In this document: positions 1 through 5,665 of the stretch, one piece after another
How the letters are laid out: every line of letters starts with the position of its first letter
Numbering within the stretch: position 1 is the first letter of the stretch
NCBI GenBank assembly: GCA_001786365.1
Contig: MFWK01000007.1
Coordinates: 52,330-66,866, forward strand
Direction: 5' to 3'
Length of the DNA: 14,537 bases
Source: Candidatus Nomurabacteria bacterium RIFOXYD2_FULL_35_12
GTDB taxonomy: Bacteria > Patescibacteriota > Minisyncoccia > Phycocordibacterales > UBA9973
The notes under the pieces: generated by a model
Told to the model about the DNA's origin: nothing
The model's input: only the letters and a program-made list of their open reading frames with translations
The model's database searches: none
Translations under genes and position numbers: made by a program

Positions 1-1
1 T

Positions 2-1399
2 GATAAAAACAATCGTGTGACTTTCAAAGACGTTGCCGGATGTAAAGAAGCAAAAGAAGAATTAAAAGAAATCGTGGACTTTTTAAAAAGTCCAAAGAAA
101 TTTTTAGATATCGGAGCTAGGATTCCTAAAGGTGTTATTTTGACTGGAGCTCCGGGTACAGGCAAGACCTTGCTAGCGCGAGCGGTAGCAGGTGAGGCCG
201 GCGTGCCGTTTTTCCATTTGTCCGGTAGTGAATTTGTGGAGATGTTCGTGGGTGTAGGTGCCAGCAGAGTGCGAGACCTTTTTAAAATGGCTAAAAAAGC
301 TGCTCCAGCAATAATCTTTGTGGATGAAATAGATGCGATAGGGCGAACGCGTGGAGGAGGATTTGGCGGAGGAAATGACGAAAGAGAGCAGACCTTGAAC
401 CAGATACTTGTGGAGATGGATGGTTTTGAGCCGAATGACAAAGTGATAGTGATGGCGGCGACAAACAGGCCGGACGTGCTCGACCCTGCGCTCATTCGCC
501 CAGGACGTTTTGATCGAAAAGTTTTGCTTGATTTACCTGATCGCGCGGATCGTGAAGAAATATTAAAAATTCATGCAGTAAAGAAACCTCTCGCAGAAGA
601 TATTAATTTAAAATTAATTGCAGAGCGAACTCCAGGATTTTCCGGTGCGGATTTGTATTCGCTGATGAACGAAGGTGCTATTTTAGCGGCGCGAGAAAAT
701 CGCAAGAAAGTTTTTCAATTTGATTTGATACGAGCGATTGAGAAAGTTATGCTTGGACCCGAGAGAAAGAGCCACTTGCTTTCCAAGAAAGAAAAAGAAA
801 TTACTGCTTATCATGAAGCTGGTCATGCATTAGTGGCTTCCGTTTTGCCTTATGCTGACCCTGTGCACAAAGTTTCCATCATCGCTCGCGGAAATGCCGG
901 TGGATATACTTTGAAATTACCCTTAGAGGAAAAACGTCTGCAGTCAAAGAAAGAATTCATAGATGATATTGCTATGTCTCTCGGTGGGTATGTGGCAGAG
1001 CAGATGATTTTTGGAGATATAACTACTGGTCCATCTAGTGATTTGCAAATGGCTACAAATTTGGCTCGAGCGATGGTTACTAGATGGGGAATGTCTGATG
1101 TCATCGGGCCTATTGCTTTGGTAAATGGTGGAGGGAGACATCAATATGGTGAACCAATAGAAAAAGAATTTTCTGAAACTGTTTCTACAAAAGTTGATGC
1201 AGAAGTTTCCAGAATAATAAATGATGGAATAAAATCTGCGCAGAAAGTTTTAGCTGAACACAAAAAAGCGTTTAATGCCATCGCGCATAGGCTCATTGAA
1301 GTGGAAACTCTTGAGCAAGAAGAATATGAGAAGATACTAACAGCGCATGGGATAGTGCTAAAAAAGAAAGAAATCGTCGCTCCAGTTGAAACTGTATAA
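2..1399 (+). CDS. ftsH: FtsH, ATP-dependent membrane zinc metalloprotease (5' end off window)
   Basis: Membrane-bound AAA+ protease that unfolds and degrades membrane and short-lived soluble proteins, working as a hexamer at the cytoplasmic face of the inner membrane. The reading frame is open to the left edge (first full codon at 2); a GTG at 17 is not the true start, because the segment opens just before the conserved TFKDVAG of the AAA domain. The N-terminal membrane segments and external domain, about 150 residues in E. coli FtsH, must lie upstream. Visible in order: Walker A GAPGTGKT (146-169), pore loop FVGVGA, Walker B IIFVDEID (about 310-334), second region of homology with [20 protein letters not shown], zinc site HEAGH (812-826), and the third zinc ligand Asp in [16 protein letters not shown]. 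All catalytic residues are intact. The stop is TAA. No terminator is visible before the next gene, 69 nt downstream. Confidence 0.97.
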   Translation, partial: DKNNRVTFKDVAGCKEAKEELKEIVDFLKSPKKFLDIGARIPKGVILTGAPGTGKTLLARAVAGEAGVPFFHLSGSEFVEMFVGVGASRVRDLFKMAKKAAPAIIFVDEIDAIGRTRGGGFGGGNDEREQTLNQILVEMDGFEPNDKVIVMAATNRPDVLDPALIRPGRFDRKVLLDLPDRADREEILKIHAVKKPLAEDINLKLIAERTPGFSGADLYSLMNEGAILAARENRKKVFQFDLIRAIEKVMLGPERKSHLLSKKEKEITAYHEAGHALVASVLPYADPVHKVSIIARGNAGGYTLKLPLEEKRLQSKKEFIDDIAMSLGGYVAEQMIFGDITTGPSSDLQMATNLARAMVTRWGMSDVIGPIALVNGGGRHQYGEPIEKEFSETVSTKVDAEVSRIINDGIKSAQKVLAEHKKAFNAIAHRLIEVETLEQEEYEKILTAHGIVLKKKEIVAPVETV

Positions 1400-1404
1400 T
1401 CTAT

Positions 1405-1434
1405 TTGTTTTTAATATATGAACCATGGTATACT
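1405..1434 (+). promoter_or_regulatory. Putative promoter for the HTH gene, extended -10
   Basis: TGG-TATACT at 1426-1434 is an extended -10 (TGn plus a 5/6 match to TATAAT). A weak -35, TTGTTT, lies at 1405-1410 with an 18-bp spacer. Transcription would start near 1441, about 28 nt before the ATG at 1469. The element lies wholly between the ftsH stop and the next gene. Confidence 0.5.
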
Positions 1435-1468
1435 ATATTAGTAACCATTTTTCGTTAGTTCGTATATT

Positions 1469-2134
1469 ATGGCAAGAAAATTAGACAAACAAAAAGCGCT
1501 AGTAATGCGCAAAAAGGGAATGAGTTATAGTCAGATTAAAGAAAAGCTTGGTGTAAGCAAAAGCACTTTGAGCGGGTGGTTGTATAACATGCCACTTTCC
1601 GTAAAAAGAATTAGAGAACTACAGGCCGATAGCCCTATTCGTATTGAGAAATATAGGAATACGATGCGGGCAAAAAAGGAGAAAAAATTTGCCGAAGCAT
1701 ATCAAGAAATGTCAAAGAAAATCGGAAAACTCACAAAAAGAGAACTCTTTCTAAGTGGTCTATTTTTATATTGGGCTGAAGGAAGTAAAACTACAAGAGG
1801 GACGGTTGGTCTGACAAATACGAATCCGACAATGTTGAAGTTTTATATAAAATGGTTAAAGCTCTTTGGATATTTAAAAAAAGATTTTAGTGTTCATTTG
1901 CATTTGTACTCTGACATGAATATAAGAAAACAGGAGAAATATTGGGCACAAGAACTGGATATACCTCTTTCACAATTTAGAAAGTCTTATATAAAAAAAA
2001 CTTTATTAACATCTATTACTTATCATAATGGGTTTGGGCAAGGTACCTGCACAGTTATGGTTTTAAATGCTAGGTTTTATGAGAAAGTTCTAATGGGACT
2101 TAAATATATTCAAGATAGTTTCTGTAAATTGTGA
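1469..2134 (+). CDS. HTH protein with LAGLIDADG-like motif
   Basis: A 221-residue basic protein. Residues about 14-40 read as a helix-turn-helix (KGMSYSQIKEKLGVSKSTLSGWL) of the type seen in resolvases and transposase-like regulators. After a charged helical stretch (about 60-90), residues 93-107, LFLSGLFLYWAEGSK, resemble a single LAGLIDADG core motif with Glu104-Gly105 at the usual acidic position. Two further blocks, NTNPTMLKFYIKWL and YWAQELDIPLSQFRKSYIKK, match a family I remember as common in CPR genomes; that recollection is not a search. It could be a DNA-binding regulator or a relic of a homing endonuclease; the WhiA family also joins a LAGLIDADG fold to an HTH. The start is the first ATG, with no Shine-Dalgarno site upstream. 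It ends 40 nt before the tRNA-Ile gene. DNA binding is likely; nuclease activity is unproven. Confidence 0.7.
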   Translation: MARKLDKQKALVMRKKGMSYSQIKEKLGVSKSTLSGWLYNMPLSVKRIRELQADSPIRIEKYRNTMRAKKEKKFAEAYQEMSKKIGKLTKRELFLSGLFLYWAEGSKTTRGTVGLTNTNPTMLKFYIKWLKLFGYLKKDFSVHLHLYSDMNIRKQEKYWAQELDIPLSQFRKSYIKKTLLTSITYHNGFGQGTCTVMVLNARFYEKVLMGLKYIQDSFCKL

Positions 2135-2135
2135 T

Positions 2136-2164
2136 TTGTTTTTTGTAAAAAGTTATTGTAATAT
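2136..2164 (+). promoter_or_regulatory. Putative promoter of tRNA-Ile(UAU)
   Basis: TTGTTT (2136-2141), a 17-bp spacer and TAATAT (2159-2164) stand just before the tRNA. The predicted start near 2171 is a few bases before the mature 5' end at 2175. The same transcript would run into the CDS at 2255. Confidence 0.4.
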
Positions 2165-2174
2165 ATAGATATAT

Positions 2175-2247
2175 CCGCACTTAGCTCAGTTGGTAGAGCA
2201 ATCCGCTTATACCGGATCGGTCCTTGGTTCGAGTCCAAGAGTGCGGA
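2175..2247 (+). tRNA. tRNA-Ile (anticodon UAU)
   Basis: A complete cloverleaf: acceptor stem CCGCACT/AGTGCGG (2175-2181, 2240-2246), D stem GCTC/GAGC, anticodon stem ATCCG/CGGAT around the loop CTTATAC, T stem CTTGG/CCAAG with loop TTCGAGT, and discriminator A2247. The anticodon TAT is at 2208-2210. A37, A73 and C29-G41 agree with known isoleucine identity elements. In most bacteria AUA is read by a CAU tRNA modified to lysidine by TilS, so a UAU isoleucine tRNA is uncommon. The CCA is not encoded: CAA follows the discriminator. The acceptor stem opens with C1-G72. A protein start codon follows 7 nt after the tRNA. Confidence 0.93.
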
Positions 2248-2254
2248 CAAGATT

Positions 2255-3085
2255 ATGGAAGGAATAGAAACAAAAGAAAATTTACCTCAGCCACGGCTTG
2301 AAATTAGGCAAGAAAAGTCTCTAGAATTTATAGCTCAATCGATTCATAGCTATGAGGATGTTGGTGATGAAGAAGCTGTTTTTATGCTAGCACTTACGCT
2401 AGAACATCCAGAATGGAAAGACGATATTTTAGAACAAATAAAAAAACATAAACCGCATGTAAAAGATGTAGGAAAAATTCTTGAGAGACTAGAAAAGGAT
2501 TATTTTTCTTCAGGTTGGCAATCACAAATTCAACCAAACGCAGAAGATGCCATATGGTGGACTGAGCATTTACCTGAAGCAAAAATGCGAATTACTAATC
2601 TTATTTCTTATTTTCGTCCATCAGCAGATGAAATTGCAAAGAAAGTGGTAATTATTCCTTCTGATAGATTATTGCCATCTAAGGAAACAGGGCAGTCATT
2701 TCATATTGGTGATACGACTGTAATAATGTCTCATACTGAGAATCCTATGAACTTAGAGCACGAATTTCTTCATGGAATTATTAATCCTATAACAGAAGAA
2801 CTTGCAGGAGAAATACCACAAGAGAAAGTTGTCGCTTTAGCAAGTGAAAAATTAAAAAAAGGGGAAGAATATGGAGAACACGCATTGAGCCTTTTAAATG
2901 AAGAGCTTATTAGAACTTATAATGAGTTCATAGAAAATGAAAAGTTAAATATTGCGATTATTAACAATGAATTAAGAGAAATAGTTTACCAACTTTATCA
3001 AAGATTTAATAAAGAAAGGAAAACTAACCCAAAAATAAAATTTAAAGATTTTTTTGCAAGAGAAATTAAGAGTTTGTTTGGTTAA
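2255..3085 (+). CDS. Putative zinc metallopeptidase-like protein (HExxH)
   Basis: A 276-residue, mostly helical soluble protein with no signal peptide or membrane segment. Its most telling feature is HEFLH at residues 169-173, within NLEHEFLHGI, a zincin-type HExxH preceded by a hydrophobic strand with polar residues (TTVIMSHTENP). A possible third metal ligand is Glu217 or Glu218 in NEELIRTYNEF, about 45 residues later, as in gluzincins. The N-terminal 100 residues are acidic and helical (DEEAVFMLALTLEHPEWKDDILEQI). I do not recognise the family, so peptidase activity is inferred from one motif plus its context. The ATG is 7 nt past the 3' end of tRNA-Ile, leaving no room for its own promoter or ribosome binding site, so it is probably co-transcribed with the tRNA. 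It converges with recG, 68 nt away. Confidence 0.6.
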   Translation: MEGIETKENLPQPRLEIRQEKSLEFIAQSIHSYEDVGDEEAVFMLALTLEHPEWKDDILEQIKKHKPHVKDVGKILERLEKDYFSSGWQSQIQPNAEDAIWWTEHLPEAKMRITNLISYFRPSADEIAKKVVIIPSDRLLPSKETGQSFHIGDTTVIMSHTENPMNLEHEFLHGIINPITEELAGEIPQEKVVALASEKLKKGEEYGEHALSLLNEELIRTYNEFIENEKLNIAIINNELREIVYQLYQRFNKERKTNPKIKFKDFFAREIKSLFG

Positions 3086-3100
3086 TATTTACTCGAAATG

Positions 3101-3154
3101 AAATCCTGCCCGCAATGCTTACAGCATAGCTGTTGCAGGCGGGTCTCCGGCTTT
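3101..3154. repeat. Palindromic element between convergent genes; possible terminator
   Basis: The core hairpin at 3109-3143 is CCCGC-aa-TGC-tt-ACAGC-ata-GCTGT-t-GCA-g-GCGGG: 13 base pairs with two internal loops. Weaker outer ends AAATCC (3101-3106) and GGCTTT (3149-3154) match 5/6 as an inverted pair, giving 54 bp. It sits between two converging genes, so it could act as a bidirectional terminator, but the T tracts on either side are short. It is flanked by an imperfect direct repeat that copies the last codons of recG, which suggests an inserted element. Confidence 0.6.
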
Positions 3155-5526
3155 TATTCGAAGTGGAATTCTTTTGTTTTAGAATGGACTTTTTGCTTTA
3201 AAAGGGGATACTTGGAAAGTTCGGGGTCGGATTCTATCAGGCGGATGGCTTCAGTGCGAGCGGCTTCTACCATTTTGATATTTTTTATCGCTTCCATACC
3301 AAGGTCTGTGATGCCCCATTGTTTTGTACCTCCGAGTTCACCCGCGCCACGGAGAGTTAGGTCGAGCTCTGCCAATTCAAAACCGTTTTTTGCGGTTTTT
3401 AACGCTTTTAATCTAGCTATTGTTTTTTCACTTTTTGCTTCGGCAAAAATATAACAATAAGCCTGATGCGTGCTTCGAATAACGCGTCCGCGAAGTTGGT
3501 GTAGCTGGGCGAGACCGAAACGCTCTGCGCCTTCGATGATTATGACTGTGGCATTTGGCACATTTACTCCGACTTCCACCACAGAAGTGGCGCAGAGAAT
3601 GTGTATTTTACCCTCCGAAAATTCTTGCATTACTTCTTCTTTTTTTTCTTTACTCATTTTGCTGTGGAGGACGCCTATTTCATATTCTCTGAAAACTTCT
3701 TTTTTCAAACGCTTTGCTTCAGTTGTGACAGCTTTCATCTCTAGACTGACTTTTGTTTTTGGCGACTGAGCAGAATTTCGTTTGCGGGGTCTCTCGCAGG
3801 CCGACGGGCCGAGAGTGAGCGCTCCGGAAGCATCCGGAGACAGCGACCGCGCAAAGGAAGATTCTGCTAGGGCGCCTGCTTGCGCTTCTTCTTCTGCTTC
3901 AAAAATTCTTGGGCAGATGACGTAAAGCTGTCTGCCATTTTTGAGTTCTTCTCGTATTTTTTCATAAGTTTCATCGCGTTTGTTTGGCGTAATTATTTCT
4001 GTAATTATTTGTTTTCTACCGGCTGGCATTTCGTCTAAAAGTGATAAGTCTAAGTCACCATAGATAGTGAGAGCGAGTGTGCGGGGGATGGGAGTGGCAG
4101 TCATTGAGAGCAAGTGTGGAGCGACATTGTCTTTACGGACGAGTTTTCGTCTTTGCGCTGTGCCAAAACGATGCTGTTCGTCTATTACAACCAATGCCAA
4201 ATTTTTAAATTTCACAGTTTTTTGAATGAGGGCATGAGTGCCTATCAAAATCGGTATTTCTCCATTTGCTACCCATTTCAAAAGTTGTGCCCGAGAAATC
4301 GTGGTCCAGTTTACCCCGGCCAGACTGGCGGGGCCGATTGTTTTCGCTGGAAATTTTCGGCAACCGCTCCCTGTGATGAGCCCTATGCTGATAGGAAGTT
4401 TTCCGCCCGAGGCGGATCCGTCTTTGGCGGAAAAGTATTGTATAAAAGATTCAAAATGTTGAGTTGCCAATATTTCCGTCGGCGCCATATATGCCACTTG
4501 GAGGTTTCCGAAACTTTGCCCATTTGGACGTTGTTGAACTGTCATATAGCTCGCAGTGGCGGCGACGGCAGTTTTTCCACTTCCTACGTCGCCTTCGAGA
4601 AGCCTAGACATAGGGAAATTTCTCCCCATATCTTCCAATATTGTTTCAATTGATTTTATTTGTGAATTTGTAGTATCAAATGGAAATCTGTCCAAGAATT
4701 CTTGTGCCTTTTTTTCATCCAGTTTTATTTGAAATGATTTATTTTTTCTATATTCAAATTTATCATGCTGGCGTTCGAGCTGAATGCAAAAAACTTCTTC
4801 AAATGCAAAACGTTTGCGAGCAGACTCAGCGTCGTTTTTATTTTTTGGTTTATGAATCCAGATGAGAGCTGTTTTTAGTTTTGGTAAATTGTATTTTTTT
4901 AAAATGTCATCAGGAACATAGTCTTTTATATTTTCCAAAGTTTTATCTCGCAATATTTTTTCAATAGCATGGTAAAACCATTTACTAGTTATTCCACGAG
5001 TTTCGGCGTAAATGGGATAAGAGAATCCTGCGCCAAGGGGTGCCCTTGGCATACTTGCCAAGGGCACCCCTTGGCTGTTGGCAGTAGAGAAAAGTGTATC
5101 ATGCGAATCTATGGGCATATCTATCATTTTTTCAAATTCTGGATTGGCAAGGTAGATACTAGACTTACCCTTTGTGACTTTGCCGGTCAATTTTACCGTG
5201 TCGCCATCATGAAGCATCTTTGCCAGATATGCTTGATTAAACCAGATTATTTTTATTTTACCAGAAAGGTCTTCTATTTGGCCTTCAGCCATAGGAATTT
5301 TCGTGCGAAAACTTTTCTTTGTTTTTAAATTTGAAACTTTTCCATAAACGGTTGCCATATCTCCTGGAATCAAATCTGTAATCTTTTTTACTTCACTGAT
5401 GTCGCTATAGCGGACAGGAAAATGAAAAAGGAGGTCTGATACAAAAAAAAGCTTGAGTCTATTTAGGGCTCTTTTTTGGTTTATATCTAGGCGAAATTTT
5501 AGTTCCAGCTTGTCATGAAGCTCCAT
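3154..5526 (-). CDS. recG: RecG, ATP-dependent DNA helicase (enlarged by in-frame palindromic inserts)
   Basis: A branch-migration helicase that remodels stalled replication forks and recombination intermediates. The wedge/OB-fold region is at about 45-130, followed by helicase motifs: GDVGSGKT (312-319), APTEILATQH (348-357), DEQH (449-452), TATPIPR (476-482) and motif VI QLRGRVIR (677-684), then the RecG C-terminal LRGAGELGGTKQWG (725-738). The usual Gly in GRVGR is Ile683 here; both arginines are kept. At 790 residues it is about 100 longer than E. coli (693) or B. subtilis (682) RecG. Much of the excess falls in linkers encoded by GC-rich palindromes: residues 151-165, 365-376, 398-405 and 558-582. 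The protein remains in frame and its motifs intact, so it is probably functional. The start at 5526 lies 7 nt from a perfect TATAAT, suggesting leaderless mRNA. Confidence 0.96.
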   Translation of the reverse strand: MELHDKLELKFRLDINQKRALNRLKLFFVSDLLFHFPVRYSDISEVKKITDLIPGDMATVYGKVSNLKTKKSFRTKIPMAEGQIEDLSGKIKIIWFNQAYLAKMLHDGDTVKLTGKVTKGKSSIYLANPEFEKMIDMPIDSHDTLFSTANSQGVPLASMPRAPLGAGFSYPIYAETRGITSKWFYHAIEKILRDKTLENIKDYVPDDILKKYNLPKLKTALIWIHKPKNKNDAESARKRFAFEEVFCIQLERQHDKFEYRKNKSFQIKLDEKKAQEFLDRFPFDTTNSQIKSIETILEDMGRNFPMSRLLEGDVGSGKTAVAATASYMTVQQRPNGQSFGNLQVAYMAPTEILATQHFESFIQYFSAKDGSASGGKLPISIGLITGSGCRKFPAKTIGPASLAGVNWTTISRAQLLKWVANGEIPILIGTHALIQKTVKFKNLALVVIDEQHRFGTAQRRKLVRKDNVAPHLLSMTATPIPRTLALTIYGDLDLSLLDEMPAGRKQIITEIITPNKRDETYEKIREELKNGRQLYVICPRIFEAEEEAQAGALAESSFARSLSPDASGALTLGPSACERPRKRNSAQSPKTKVSLEMKAVTTEAKRLKKEVFREYEIGVLHSKMSKEKKEEVMQEFSEGKIHILCATSVVEVGVNVPNATVIIIEGAERFGLAQLHQLRGRVIRSTHQAYCYIFAEAKSEKTIARLKALKTAKNGFELAELDLTLRGAGELGGTKQWGITDLGMEAIKNIKMVEAARTEAIRLIESDPELSKYPLLKQKVHSKTKEFHFE
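3781..3855. repeat. 75-bp palindromic insert in recG with 11-bp terminal inverted repeats
   Basis: The ends TTTGCGGGGTC (3781-3791) and GACCGCGCAAA (3845-3855) are inverted repeats with one mismatch. Inside are two more hairpins: CTCTC-gca-GGCC-gacg-GGCC-GAGAG (3791-3815) and CTCCGGA-agca-TCCGGAG (3822-3839). Together they can form a three-way junction. The element is exactly 25 codons, Phe558 to Lys582 of RecG, in codon phase. GC is 51 of 75, well above the surrounding gene. It lies in a loop of helicase domain 2, after YVICPRIFEAEEE. Confidence 0.75.
4314..4333. repeat. 20-bp hairpin insert in recG
   Basis: CCCCGGCCAG-a-CTGGCGGGG is an inverted repeat with a single bulged G. It encodes RecG residues 398-405 (GPASLAGV) inside a helicase-domain loop that is longer than usual, between LITGS and the conserved NGEIPILIGTHAL. 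Confidence 0.55.
4399..4434. repeat. 36-bp palindromic insert in recG
   Basis: Perfect 9-bp terminal inverted repeats, TTTTCCGCC (4399-4407) and GGCGGAAAA (4426-4434), enclose 18 bp that hold the 8-bp palindrome CGGATCCG. The element is exactly 12 codons in phase (Phe365-Lys376, FSAKDGSASGGK), a small-residue loop just after helicase motif Ia. Confidence 0.65.
5033..5074. repeat. 42-bp near-perfect palindrome in recG
   Basis: The 19-bp arms CCAAGGGGTGCCCTTGGCA and their exact complement surround a TACT loop. Each arm is itself a small palindrome (CCAAGGG-gtg-CCCTTGG), so the whole can form a long hairpin or a nested cruciform. It is 14 codons long and encodes residues QGVPLASMPRAPLG, in the linker between the OB-fold and the helicase part of RecG. 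Confidence 0.75.
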
Positions 5527-5532
5527 CTGTAA

Positions 5533-5538
5533 ATTATA
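5533..5538 (-). promoter_or_regulatory. -10 element of recG, leaderless start predicted
   Basis: Reading on the minus strand, a perfect TATAAT ends 6 nt before the recG ATG at 5526, so transcription would begin at or next to the start codon. No convincing -35 is seen 15-19 bp upstream, and there is no Shine-Dalgarno site. Confidence 0.5.
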
Positions 5539-5598
5539 TAACTAAATTTATGAATTAAACACTAATTTTGATTTTTTATAGTTAATGTGTATAAGTAT

Positions 5599-5629
5599 TT
5601 GATATTTTTTAAATGTTTTATGCTATAAT
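5599..5629 (+). promoter_or_regulatory. Promoter of the giant surface protein gene
   Basis: TTGATA (5599-5604, 5/6 match to the -35 consensus), a 19-bp spacer, then TGc-TATAAT (5621-5629), a perfect extended -10. Transcription would start near 5636, about 30 nt before the ATG at 5666. The leader is AT-rich and has no Shine-Dalgarno site. This is the strongest promoter-like sequence in the window. The 139-bp gap also holds the divergent recG promoter. Confidence 0.65.
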
Positions 5630-5665
5630 ATACCCAAGATATAGAATATTATTTTATCATATATT

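Noticed and set aside
17..19. GTG as the start codon of ftsH
   Set aside because: The frame is open to the left edge and the protein would lack the membrane segments; the gene is simply cut by the window.
2132..2134. Alternative genetic code with UGA as glycine, as in some CPR lineages
   Set aside because: TGA ends the genes at 2132-2134 and 13352-13354, and no conserved protein here contains an in-frame TGA.
3098..5328. Several plus-strand open frames of 60-180 codons opposite recG
   Set aside because: They overlap a gene with all RecG helicase motifs and show no recognisable domains; they are antisense shadows.
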